NCBI GenBank assembly: GCA_007693385.1
Contig: REDR01000076.1
Location: 1-53,070 of the forward strand
Source: Anaerolineaceae bacterium
Lineage (GTDB): Bacteria; Chloroflexota; Anaerolineae; Aggregatilineales; Phototrophicaceae
Length of the DNA stretch: 53,070 nt
Reading direction: 5' to 3'
Of this stretch, positions 45,001 through 53,043 are shown piece after piece (positions within the stretch are counted from its first letter, which is position 1; each line of letters begins with the position of its first letter). The notes below the pieces were generated by a model. That model was not told where the DNA came from, made no database searches, and saw only the letters and a list, made by a program, of their open reading frames with translations. The position numbers were made by a program, and so were the translations under genes.

Positions 45001-46401
45001 ATGGCGAACATACAGAGGACAATCTCACCGGTTGATGGCTCGATTTATGTTGAACGCGAACTCGCAGACCAGCGACAAATCGACGCGGCACTCCAGCGTG
45101 CGGTAGAGGCACAGCGCGACTGGAAGCAAACATCACTGACAGAACGCGCCGCCATCTGTGAACGCATGGTGCAGTACATGCTCGACCATGCCAACGACAT
45201 CGGAGCAGAAATTAGCTGGCAAATGGGGCGACCTATCCGCTATACACCGGCGGAGATCACACGCGGCTTTGAAGAACGCGCCCGCTATATGGCCGCTATC
45301 GCGCCGGACGCTCTGCGGGATATATCACTCGCGCCGCAAGATGGCCTACAGCGTTTCATCCGGCGCGAGCCGTTAGGCGTCGTGCTGGTGCTGGCACCAT
45401 GGAACTACCCTTATCTGACATCGGTCAACTCAATTGTCCCGGCGATCATGGCGGGCAACAGCGTCATCATAAAGCATTCCAACCAGACGCCTCTCGTCGC
45501 CGAACGATACAGCGAAGCATTCCGCGAGGCCGGTCTACCGGATGCGGTCTGTCAGCATTTACACATCACACATGATGACGTTGCCGGCATGATCGCCGAT
45601 CCGCGCGTCGATTTCGTCGCGTTTACCGGATCAGTGGCCGGTGGTCATGCGGTGCAACAGGCCGCCAGTCAGCGATTCATCGGCACGGGCATGGAGCTAG
45701 GCGGCAAAGACCCGGCCTACGTGCGCGACGATGCCGATATTGCTTATGCTGTGGCTGGTCTTGTGGATGGCGCGTTCTTCAATAGCGGGCAATCGTGCTG
45801 TGGTATCGAACGCATATACGTGCATCAGGCGGTGTATGATGATTTCGTCGAGTCAGCAGTCGAGCTAACCAGACAATATATTCTAGGTGATCCGCTACAG
45901 CCAGAGACCACACTCGGCCCGATGGTGCGAACCAGCGCGGCGGATTTTGTGCGCGGCCAGATCGCGTCTGCTGTCGCACAGGGGGCAACCGCGCTGATTG
46001 ATCCAGCCCTATTCCCGATGAGCAAAGCGGGCACACCATATCTCGCTCCGCAGATTCTCGTGAATGTGAATCACAGCATGGATGTGATGATAGAAGAGAG
46101 CTTCGGCCCGGTTGTCGGCATTATGCCGGTCAAAGACGACGCGGAAGCAATCGCGCTGATGAATGACAGTAAATACGGCCTGACGGCTTCTATCTGGACG
46201 AACGACGCGGAACGGGCGCTACAACTGGGCGAGCAGGTCAACACCGGCACATGGTACATGAACCGTTGCGACTATCTCGATCCGGCGCTGGCGTGGACGG
46301 GCGTTAAAGATAGCGGGCGGGGATGCACGCTGTCGGCGCTGGGATATGAATCGCTGACGCGGCCAAAGTCGTTTCATTTGCGGACAGTTACGGACGGTTA
46401 G
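45001..46401 (+). CDS. Aldehyde dehydrogenase
   Basis: A 466-residue NAD(P)-dependent aldehyde dehydrogenase. Motifs: PWNYPYLTSVNSIVPAIMAGN, FTGSVAGGHAVQQAA, the general-base ELGGKDPAYV and the catalytic Cys in FFNSGQSCCGIERIYV, with EESFGPVVGIMPV near the C-terminus. The frame is open upstream through the SDR gene, but ATG 45001, 11 bp after the SDR stop, begins the family sequence. In the cluster it would oxidise the aldehyde produced by the SDR to an acid, the role of PuuC in putrescine catabolism. It is followed after 3 bp by the amidotransferase gene. Confidence 0.9.
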   Translation: MANIQRTISPVDGSIYVERELADQRQIDAALQRAVEAQRDWKQTSLTERAAICERMVQYMLDHANDIGAEISWQMGRPIRYTPAEITRGFEERARYMAAIAPDALRDISLAPQDGLQRFIRREPLGVVLVLAPWNYPYLTSVNSIVPAIMAGNSVIIKHSNQTPLVAERYSEAFREAGLPDAVCQHLHITHDDVAGMIADPRVDFVAFTGSVAGGHAVQQAASQRFIGTGMELGGKDPAYVRDDADIAYAVAGLVDGAFFNSGQSCCGIERIYVHQAVYDDFVESAVELTRQYILGDPLQPETTLGPMVRTSAADFVRGQIASAVAQGATALIDPALFPMSKAGTPYLAPQILVNVNHSMDVMIEESFGPVVGIMPVKDDAEAIALMNDSKYGLTASIWTNDAERALQLGEQVNTGTWYMNRCDYLDPALAWTGVKDSGRGCTLSALGYESLTRPKSFHLRTVTDG

Positions 46402-46404
46402 ACC

Positions 46405-47106
46405 ATGAACATCGGGTTGTTGCAGTGCGATCACGTTGACGCGGGATTCCAGCACCTTTTACACGATTATGATGTCGCCTTCCGCGACCTATTCAAGCAT
46501 CATGCACCGCAAATTAACCTGACGGTGTATGATGCCTGTCATGGTCAGTTGCCGGATGCGGTTTCGGCGTGTGACGGCTACATCATCAGCGGTTCGCGCC
46601 ATTCAGCCTACGATCAACTGGACTGGATAACCCAATTGGCCGATTTCGTGCGACGGGTGCATCAGCAACAGCACAAGATGGTCGGGATTTGCTTCGGGCA
46701 TCAGGTCATCGCCCATGCGCTAGGCGGCAAGGTGGCGAAGTCGGCTAACGGCTGGGGGGTCGGCGTTAAGCCGGTTGACATGCAGAATACAAGAGCATGG
46801 ATGCACCCCGAAACGCCATCTTATCATCTGTTGTTGAGCCATCAGGATCAGGTTTTGACGTTGCCGGACGGCGCGGAAGTTCTGGGCGGTAACGCGCATT
46901 GTCCGGTGTCTATGTTCGCCATCGCGGATCATCTTTTAGGTCTGCAAGCACATCCGGAATTCACGCCGCAATATGCCGAAGCCTTGCTGAGCGCCCGTCT
47001 GGATCGCATCGGGCATGAAGTCGCTGAGGCGGCAAGACACACCTTGCAAACGCCGACGGATGAAGCGATCATCACACAATGGATCGCGGCTTTTTTCGCC
47101 GCGTAA
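46405..47106 (+). CDS. Class I glutamine amidotransferase-like hydrolase
   Basis: A 233-residue GATase1 protein. The nucleophile elbow is VGICFGHQVIAHALGG (catalytic Cys) and the His-Glu pair is LQAHPEFTPQY. There is no synthetase domain, so it is a stand-alone amidotransferase/hydrolase of the GMP-synthase-like COG0518 group. As the last gene of the cluster, only 3 bp after the aldehyde dehydrogenase, it probably cleaves the gamma-glutamyl amide to release glutamate and the oxidised product, as PuuD does in the Puu pathway. PuuD itself belongs to the related C26 peptidase group, so this would be a non-orthologous replacement. Confidence 0.83.
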   Translation: MNIGLLQCDHVDAGFQHLLHDYDVAFRDLFKHHAPQINLTVYDACHGQLPDAVSACDGYIISGSRHSAYDQLDWITQLADFVRRVHQQQHKMVGICFGHQVIAHALGGKVAKSANGWGVGVKPVDMQNTRAWMHPETPSYHLLLSHQDQVLTLPDGAEVLGGNAHCPVSMFAIADHLLGLQAHPEFTPQYAEALLSARLDRIGHEVAEAARHTLQTPTDEAIITQWIAAFFAA

Positions 47107-47213
47107 ATTATCGATTGCTTCGCATCTACAGCGCGAAAATCGGGCGGTTATCCTGTAAAGAAATCATGATTTTGCACGGTTATCCCTGACAAACAACCAT
47201 AGGAGTAAATTGC

Positions 47214-48293
47214 ATGTTACGTTATCTGTTATTCGTTGTGCTATCCGCGACATTGATCGTCAGTGGCATCAGCGCCGCCGACGACACACAAGACCTGCTA
47301 GACGACATCGTGAGCGACTACATTGAGGACGACAACGCGCTGGTAGTCTATCTCGCTACGCCGGAAGGCGTGTGGACGGTCACTGCCGGATTTGCGCGGG
47401 ATGATGAACCGACCACCGTCGAAGATCGCTTCCGCATCGGCAGTGTGTCCAAGACGCTCGTCGCCGTCGCCGCGTTGATGCTGGTTGAAGATGGCATCTT
47501 CGCGCTGGATGATCCGGCCAGCGATTGGCTATCGGATGAAATACTGCAAAATGTCGCCAACGCGGAATCCGCCACCATCCGGCAACTGCTGAACATGCGA
47601 AGCGGCATCGACGATTATCTAGACACAGACGCCTTCTTGGATGCGATAGAAGACGATCCGCAACGGGAATGGACGGCGGAGGATGTGCTGGTCTATGCTT
47701 ATGGTCTGCCCGCGCTTTTTGCCCCCGATGCGGATTTCAATTATTCCAACACCAATTACATCTTGCTACAAATCATTCTGGAAGAAGCCTCAGCGATGGG
47801 ATTGCACGAACTGATCCGAGAGCGCATTCTTGAGCCGCTAGAGATGGTTGACACTTACACGCAGATCAGCGAATTCTTGCCCGGCGGCTTCGTCGATGCT
47901 TATGATGCGGATGGATTTGAGAACCTGAGCGAGATTAACGACGGAGCAGGACTAGGTGATGGCGGGCTGATCTCTAACGTGATTGACCTGCACATCTTTT
48001 ATGAGGCGCTGTTACAAGAACGAACACTCTTAAGTGCGGCGATGATGGATGAATTGCTGGATTTTAGGCCGGTGGATGCTTCCTCCGGTTACAGTCTGGG
48101 GTTGGATGAGTGGCAGACCGAATTCGGTGTGCTATGGGGGCACGGCGGCGGTGTACTCGGCTTTGCCAGCTTCAGCGCGTACTTGCCGGACGATGACGCG
48201 ATTATCGTCATCCTAAGCGCTAACGAAGACTTTGAAACGTCGGAACTGATGCTGGATATTATAGACGAAATTCTCTTCTTTTATCAGGACTGA
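47214..48293 (+). CDS. Secreted serine hydrolase of the beta-lactamase (class C-like) fold
   Basis: A 359-residue exported protein. Signal peptide MLRYLLFVVLSATLIVSGISA, then an acidic mature start (ADDTQDLLDD), no lipobox. Catalytic motifs are SxxK at S77-V-S-K80 (RIGSVSKT), YxN in FNYSNTNYILLQ, and a late GHGGGVLGF in place of KTG. This is the pattern of the Beta-lactamase/DD-peptidase/esterase family (serine hydrolase, PF00144). Acidic composition is strong. Substrate could be a peptide, ester or cell-wall fragment; nothing in the neighbours decides. It is transcribed after a 107-bp gap from the amidotransferase gene and has its own ribosome site TAGGAG. Confidence 0.87.
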   Translation: MLRYLLFVVLSATLIVSGISAADDTQDLLDDIVSDYIEDDNALVVYLATPEGVWTVTAGFARDDEPTTVEDRFRIGSVSKTLVAVAALMLVEDGIFALDDPASDWLSDEILQNVANAESATIRQLLNMRSGIDDYLDTDAFLDAIEDDPQREWTAEDVLVYAYGLPALFAPDADFNYSNTNYILLQIILEEASAMGLHELIRERILEPLEMVDTYTQISEFLPGGFVDAYDADGFENLSEINDGAGLGDGGLISNVIDLHIFYEALLQERTLLSAAMMDELLDFRPVDASSGYSLGLDEWQTEFGVLWGHGGGVLGFASFSAYLPDDDAIIVILSANEDFETSELMLDIIDEILFFYQD

Positions 48294-48372
48294 AGCAGGC
48301 GTGGTACAACTCCACAATAGCGTAGTCATGCGACAGCCTCCAAACTTCTTATATCAGGATGCTGTCACCAAC

Positions 48373-48463
48373 AAAAAGGCTTCTACCCAATAACTGCCGA
48401 GTAGAAGCCATTAACCTTGACAGGTATAACGCGAGCCTCATCGCGAGGTGTTTGCACACCTGT
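48373..48463 (-). terminator. Structured 3' region and Rho-independent terminator (minus strand)
   Basis: On the minus strand a GCAA-capped hairpin (AGGTGT/ACACCT, 48461-48446) and a second hairpin (CGCGA/TCGCG, 48445-48430) are followed by a 9-bp stem GGCTTCTAC/GTAGAAGCC (48409-48378, loop 14 nt) and then TTTTTG. The last part is a good intrinsic terminator. An alternative outer stem ACAGGT/ACCTGT (48425-48420 with 48463-48458) would compete with the first hairpin. It may simply be the old 3' end of the mgtE-like remnant, or a small RNA. Confidence 0.6.
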
Positions 48464-48499
48464 AATCAGTATATCTGAAAAACCGAACCTGACAACAGT

Positions 48500-48668
48500 T
48501 CAAACTCCGATCAATAGGCCGACCAGCGTGAAGTACAGCGCCAAGCCCACAAAGTCCTTGATCGTGGTGATGAACGGATCAGCACCCGGCGCATGGCGGT
48601 TGGGAAGCGCATAAATAGGAGCAGAAGATGGCGTTTGGTTTTCCGTCCCATCGCGGATTGCGTTTCTT
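48500..48668 (-). pseudogene. Remnant of an MgtE-like magnesium transporter C-terminus
   Basis: An open stretch of about 55 codons on the minus strand, without a start codon in context, ends with GADPFITTIKDFVGLALYF and TLVGLLIGV before a TGA at 48502-48500. This resembles the last transmembrane segment of MgtE-type Mg2+ transporters, which end in a similar DPxxTTxxDxxGxxxYF pattern. Upstream of it a TAA interrupts the frame and no further similarity was seen, so the gene is truncated. The assignment rests on about 30 residues and is tentative. Its probable terminator survives just downstream (48373-48409). Confidence 0.5.
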
Positions 48669-48804
48669 TACGCCATGCTCAATTCTGCGGCGGTGAGTTA
48701 CGGATGGTGCAGTATGTCCCGCGCAGTTAAACATCGCTTAAATAATTCTTAAGATCGTAATGAACTAAGCCTTTTTTGTTTAATATAAGATTATCCATAA
48801 CTTG

Positions 48805-48860
48805 AACCAACCTTAAAGCCAGTTGGTTAGTCTCCGTAGCAGTGCAATTGAAATTGCACT
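48805..48860 (+). promoter_or_regulatory. Two inverted repeats upstream of the ABC operon
   Basis: AACCAAC and GTTGGTT (48805-48811 and 48822-48828, 10-nt spacer) and AGTGCAATT and AATTGCACT (48841-48849 and 48852-48860, 2-nt centre, followed by TTTT) lie 40-95 bp before the binding-protein ATG. They may be operators, or the second may be a weak terminator or attenuator. Confidence 0.45.
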
Positions 48861-48900
48861 TTTCTGCAAAACATAGTCACCACCTTAAGGAGAGTTATTG

Positions 48901-50001
48901 ATGCGCAACACGTTATATGGCTTGATGTTGGTATTGGCATTGTTGACAGTCGGCATTGTCGCCGCGCAAGAAGACGAAGACGCCGGTTTCGTCGTGCCTG
49001 ATGAACTACGCGGTGGCGAGATCATCGTCTATTCGCCCTTCCCCGACGAGCAAATGATCGCGCTCAGCGCCCCGTTCACCGAAATGACCGGAATCCGCGT
49101 GCTGAATATTGTCATCTCCACCGGCGAGACGTACAGCCGCCTGATCGCCGAATCTGGCAATCCGCAAGCTGACTTCTGGCTGAGCGCCCGCGCCGCCATC
49201 ATTCAAGATGCGCTTCAGGAAGACCCGCCGCTAGTGATCGAATACAAGCCGAGTACGCTCGATCAGATCGCCGAAGTCTACCAGTATCCGGACAGCACAT
49301 TCTTCACCGGCGTCGGCATGTATCCGCTTGTCGTCTTCTATAACACGCAAGCGCTAGAAGAAGAAGGTCTGGACGTGCCGGAAACCTATCTCGACCTGCT
49401 CGATGAGCAGTATCGCGGCCAGATCGTCATGCCGCATCCGGCCACATCCGGCACCAGCTATTCGGCCATCACCAGTTTCCTGCAAATCTTCACCACGCTA
49501 GAAGAAGACATTGACGAAGAAGCGTTAGCCGACCTCGACATCTACGAAGAAGGCTGGGAATACGTGCGGGCGCTGGCGCAGAATGTCGATCAGTTCACCC
49601 GTAGCGGACGTGCCCCGCAGAACCTCGTCGCACAGGGCGAATATCCCATCGGCATCGGCTTCTTCGATGCGGTCTACTATCTGGGTGTGGATGGTTTCCC
49701 GATTGTGAGCGTCTTCCCGGATCCGATCTTCGCTGACCCATACACGGCGGCTGTGGTAAACGGCGCACCCAACGAAGAACGCGCCAAGCTGTTCTTTGAC
49801 TATCTGCTGACCGCCGAAGCACAAGCCGTCCTGCTGGACTTCGGCAACTACTCCGTGCGCGAAGACATCGACCCGCCGGAAGGTGGTAAGCCACTGGCTG
49901 AGATGGACGTGCTGAACTATGACTGGCAACTTTGGGGCGAATTGCGCGAAATGGTTCTGGATCGTTTCATCGACGAGACGCAAGTAGAAGTCCCCGAATA
50001 G
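48901..50001 (+). CDS. Fe(III)/phosphonate-type ABC transporter solute-binding protein
   Basis: A 366-residue exported receptor. Signal peptide MRNTLYGLMLVLALLTVGIVAAQ, then acidic EDEDAGF; no lipobox. The body follows the FbpA/AfuA/PhnS cluster: GGEIIVYSPFPDEQMIALSAPFTEMTGI, SRLIAESGNPQADFWLS, GMYPLVVFYNTQAL and NGAPNEERAKLFFDYLLTAEAQ. A tyrosine pair occurs in FFDAVYYLG, but whether it corresponds to the iron-binding tyrosines of FbpA could not be decided, so iron, thiamine-type or aminophosphonate ligands remain open. The ATG at 48901 is chosen over a TTG one codon earlier; AAGGAG lies 8-9 nt upstream. It heads a three-gene operon. Confidence 0.85.
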   Translation: MRNTLYGLMLVLALLTVGIVAAQEDEDAGFVVPDELRGGEIIVYSPFPDEQMIALSAPFTEMTGIRVLNIVISTGETYSRLIAESGNPQADFWLSARAAIIQDALQEDPPLVIEYKPSTLDQIAEVYQYPDSTFFTGVGMYPLVVFYNTQALEEEGLDVPETYLDLLDEQYRGQIVMPHPATSGTSYSAITSFLQIFTTLEEDIDEEALADLDIYEEGWEYVRALAQNVDQFTRSGRAPQNLVAQGEYPIGIGFFDAVYYLGVDGFPIVSVFPDPIFADPYTAAVVNGAPNEERAKLFFDYLLTAEAQAVLLDFGNYSVREDIDPPEGGKPLAEMDVLNYDWQLWGELREMVLDRFIDETQVEVPE

Positions 50002-50046
50002 ACGCTTGATGATTGCGTTCTAGCTAGTTTCATCGCAATTCATGGT

Positions 50047-50076
50047 CACAGAGGCGGGCGTTGGCCTGTCTCTGTG
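50047..50076 (+). other. Stem-loop after the binding-protein gene
   Basis: CACAGAG (50047-50053) pairs with CTCTGTG (50070-50076) around a GC-rich interior that can pair further (GGC/GCC). It lies in the 105-bp gap between binding-protein and permease genes. A weak T-containing tail follows. It probably sets differential expression, like the hairpins at 7233 and 26323. Confidence 0.5.
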
Positions 50077-50106
50077 ATTTATCTTGCAAAAGAGAGGCCA
50101 GTCCCT

Positions 50107-51837
50107 ATGACCATCACCGCAGAACCACAAGCCAGTCAACAGGCGAACGATGTACAAAGTATACGCCGTCGCCTGAGTCGCGTCTTCGGCCAGCCATTGA
50201 TTATCATTGCGCTCGGCCTGTTGTTGCTCATCGTGATCGCCTTCGTGCTGTATCCGCTATCACAAGTTCTCACCGAGAGCTTTCGTGTCAATGGCGAGTG
50301 GTCACTGGGCAATTACGAGCGCGTCTTCTCACGAACATACTTCCGGCATACGATCTATAACACGTTTGTCATCGCGTCGCTATCCACGCTGGGCGCGGTG
50401 TTCATCGGCTTCATCTTCGCGTTCGGCGTAACACGAACGGCGATGCGCGGCAAAAATTTCTTCACGCTAGTTTCAATTTTGCCGCTTATCACCCCGCCCT
50501 TTTTCAGCGCCTTCGCTTTCATCCTGCTGATGGGGCGTAACGGTCTGGTCAATCAGTTTTTATTTCAAAACTTCGGCTTTCGTGTCAATATTTATGGCTG
50601 GCATGGCGTGGTCATCGCGCAATCATTGACCATGTTCCCCATCGCATTTTTGACGCTAACCGCCGCGCTCAGCAGTATTGATCCGCGTCTGGAAGAAGCC
50701 GCATCAGACATGGGCGCGAAGTTCTGGTACACGTTGCGCCGCATCACGCTACCACTACTGACGCCGGCGTTTTTCAGCGCCGCAATCTTGATCTTTATGT
50801 TCAACATATCGGCCTTCGGCATCCCGGCCATTCTGGGTAGTCGTGGTTTGATCTGGCCGAACGGTTCGATGCTCGGCCCGGAAGCTATCTTGCAGATTCT
50901 CGGCTCATCGCGCAATCTCGGCATCGGTAGTACACTGGCTATTTTGATGCTCGTGCCGAGCTTTGGCCTGTTTTTATTCCGTGATTGGTACGTCAAACGG
51001 CGCTCTTACATCACCGTGACCGGCATGCCAACCGCCTTCTCGCCCCGCCCCGCGCCGAAGTACATCACGTTCAGCGTGACCGCATTTTGCACCAGCATTT
51101 CGCTGATTATCCTCTCGCTATACGCGGTGATCTTCGCCGGTGCGGTGACGCGCACATGGGGCGTGGACTTCTCGCTGAGTGACCGACATTTGCAGGCGGT
51201 GCGGCAGGTCAGCATGGATGGCATCCGCAACTCATTGATGCTCAGCATGGGGGGCGCTATCATCGCATCTCTGCTCGGCGTGTTCATCGCCTACGTGCTG
51301 ACGCGCTGGCGCTTTCCGGGACGTTCGGCTTTTAACTTCATGGCGATGTTGCCGTATGCTTTGCCCGGCCTAGTGATGGGGTTAGGGTTGGCTTCAGGCT
51401 ATAATACCGGTTTGATCGTGCTATCCGGTACCGGCCTCATCATCTTGATTAATTATGCGGTGCGCCGGATGCCGTTCGGCATCGAGAGCAGTAAGTCGGC
51501 GTTATCGCAAATAGACGGCACGCTAGAACACGCCGCCGCCGATCTTGGCGCGGGCTGGCCGCGCGTCTTCCGACGAATCACATTACCGCTTCTAGCGCCG
51601 ACGTTCTTCGCCACGCTGACATTCTGCTTCATTCAGGCGATGACCGACATCACCGCCGTGATCTTTCTGGTTTCTCCGCGCTGGCGTTTGATGTCGATTG
51701 ACATATTTAACGCGGTACAGGCCGGACGGTTGGGCGTAGCGGCGGCGCTGGCGTCAATCATGATCGTGCTGATCGTCGTCGTGTTAATGGTGATCTGGCG
51801 GGCGAGCGGTCTTGGCTATCGCTTATTCAAACTGTAA
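50107..51837 (+). CDS. Fused-domain ABC permease (FbpB/ThiP/PhnV type)
   Basis: A 576-residue inner-membrane permease with about 12 hydrophobic segments and two permease modules in one chain, as in FbpB and ThiP. Each half has a coupling loop: DPRLEEAASDMGAKFWYTLRRITLPLL in the first (here LEEAASDMGAKFWYTLRRI) and GTLEHAAADLGAGWPRVFRRI in the second. The N-terminal ~25 residues are hydrophilic. A GTG 11 codons upstream is open, but ATG 50107 has GAGAGG 9 nt before it and is preferred. It lies 13 bp before the ATPase gene. Confidence 0.92.
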   Translation: MTITAEPQASQQANDVQSIRRRLSRVFGQPLIIIALGLLLLIVIAFVLYPLSQVLTESFRVNGEWSLGNYERVFSRTYFRHTIYNTFVIASLSTLGAVFIGFIFAFGVTRTAMRGKNFFTLVSILPLITPPFFSAFAFILLMGRNGLVNQFLFQNFGFRVNIYGWHGVVIAQSLTMFPIAFLTLTAALSSIDPRLEEAASDMGAKFWYTLRRITLPLLTPAFFSAAILIFMFNISAFGIPAILGSRGLIWPNGSMLGPEAILQILGSSRNLGIGSTLAILMLVPSFGLFLFRDWYVKRRSYITVTGMPTAFSPRPAPKYITFSVTAFCTSISLIILSLYAVIFAGAVTRTWGVDFSLSDRHLQAVRQVSMDGIRNSLMLSMGGAIIASLLGVFIAYVLTRWRFPGRSAFNFMAMLPYALPGLVMGLGLASGYNTGLIVLSGTGLIILINYAVRRMPFGIESSKSALSQIDGTLEHAAADLGAGWPRVFRRITLPLLAPTFFATLTFCFIQAMTDITAVIFLVSPRWRLMSIDIFNAVQAGRLGVAAALASIMIVLIVVVLMVIWRASGLGYRLFKL

Positions 51838-51850
51838 GGACTGGGATATT

Positions 51851-52936
51851 ATGGCAACAGGGCATACGCACACATCAATCATCAGCGCCCCCGTACACCT
51901 GCAAGGGGTGACGAAGAAATTCGGCGAACTCACCGTTGTTGATCGGCTAGATTTGACCGCACAGGAAGGCAAGCTGACGACACTGCTGGGGCCTTCCGGC
52001 TGTGGTAAAACGACGACGCTTCGCATGGTGGCCGGATTCTATATCCCCGATGAAGGCGAAGTCTTCGTCGGTTCAACACGCATCACCGACGCCCCACCCC
52101 ACCGGCGCCCGACGCGCACCGTATTTCAGAATTACGCACTGTTTCCACACATGACCGTCGAGAAGAATGTCGCATTCGGCCTCGATATTGAAGGGGTTAG
52201 CCGGAGGGAGAAAGCACAGCGCGTCGATGAAGTGCTGGAAATCGTCGGGCTGGGCGGGCTGGGTAAACGCCAGCCGGGACAGCTCTCCGGCGGGCAACAG
52301 CAACGAGTGGCGCTGGCGCGGGCACTGGTCACGCGGCCAAAGGTACTTTTGCTGGACGAACCGTTGAGCAATCTCGACGCCAAGCTCCGCATCACCATGC
52401 GGACGGAAATTCGACGCCTACAAACGACGCTGGGTATCACGACAATTTACGTCACCCACGATCAAGAAGAAGCGTTGAGCATGTCCGACGAAATCGCGGT
52501 GATGAATGAGGGGAAAATCCTGCAACTCGGCTCACCCTCTGAGATTTACGAGCGTCCGGTGGATCGCTTCGTGGCGCAATTTCTCGGCCTGAGTAACTTT
52601 ATCGTTGGCGAAGTCGTCACCGGCGATGCGGATAAATGCGTTGTGCGCCTCAACGAATACACGGTTGAGGTCGCCGCACAGACGCAATACAAAGCGGGCG
52701 AGCGCGTGTCCGTCACCGTCAGGCCGGAGAACCTAACGCTGAACGATGCTGAAGGCATCCCCGGACGCATCATCAGCACGATGTATCTCGGCGCTGTAGC
52801 GCGTTATCACATTAAGCTAGATCATCAGGATGAGGAAATCATCGCTGACGAACACGCGCCGGTTGGTTCGGCAGTGTACCAGTCCGGTGACGCGGTGATG
52901 GTCGGCTTGCGTGCCGGACGTGGCTTTGTGCAGTAG
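51851..52936 (+). CDS. ABC transporter ATPase (FbpC/PotA type)
   Basis: A 361-residue ATPase. Walker A is GPSGCGKTT, the Q-loop FQNYALFPHMTVEKNV, signature QLSGGQQQRVALARAL, Walker B VLLLDEPLSNLDAKL and H-loop IYVTHDQEEALSMSD, followed by a C-terminal TOBE/OB domain of about 110 residues (VRPENLTLND, GRIISTMYLGAVARYHIKL). ATG 51851 follows AAGGA and begins 13 bp after the permease stop; the frame is open a little upstream inside the permease gene. It completes the binding-protein/permease/ATPase set. The TOBE domain might bind a regulatory ligand. Confidence 0.92.
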   Translation: MATGHTHTSIISAPVHLQGVTKKFGELTVVDRLDLTAQEGKLTTLLGPSGCGKTTTLRMVAGFYIPDEGEVFVGSTRITDAPPHRRPTRTVFQNYALFPHMTVEKNVAFGLDIEGVSRREKAQRVDEVLEIVGLGGLGKRQPGQLSGGQQQRVALARALVTRPKVLLLDEPLSNLDAKLRITMRTEIRRLQTTLGITTIYVTHDQEEALSMSDEIAVMNEGKILQLGSPSEIYERPVDRFVAQFLGLSNFIVGEVVTGDADKCVVRLNEYTVEVAAQTQYKAGERVSVTVRPENLTLNDAEGIPGRIISTMYLGAVARYHIKLDHQDEEIIADEHAPVGSAVYQSGDAVMVGLRAGRGFVQ

Positions 52937-53043
52937 TGGCCGCTTCCGGTAGAAACGGCAAATGCAGGCGGTTGAGCGCCGCACCCAACTCACAATCATG
53001 AACCCGATGGTCGGCACGATGTTCAGGTTCAGGATGATTTAAT

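Larger units (their letters stand above)
48294..48900. other. 607-bp gap with degenerate sequence
   Basis: No intact gene is seen. On the minus strand it contains a remnant resembling the end of a magnesium transporter gene (48500-48668) followed by hairpins and a terminator (48373-48463). The right part, next to the binding-protein gene, is AT-rich with two inverted repeats (48805-48828 and 48841-48860) and probably contains the promoter of the ABC operon, though no convincing -35/-10 pair could be fixed by eye. Confidence 0.6.

Noticed and set aside
48373-48463. Right end of an IS200/IS605 element with its guide-type RNA
   Set aside because: Hairpins next to a GTAGAAGCC stem recalled such ends, but no TnpA/TnpB sequence is nearby and the stem plus T-tract is explained by a terminator after the MgtE-like remnant.
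52937-53043. Partial minus-strand gene entering from the right edge
   Set aside because: A short minus-strand frame exists, but it shows no recognisable pattern and overlaps the end of the ATPase gene.
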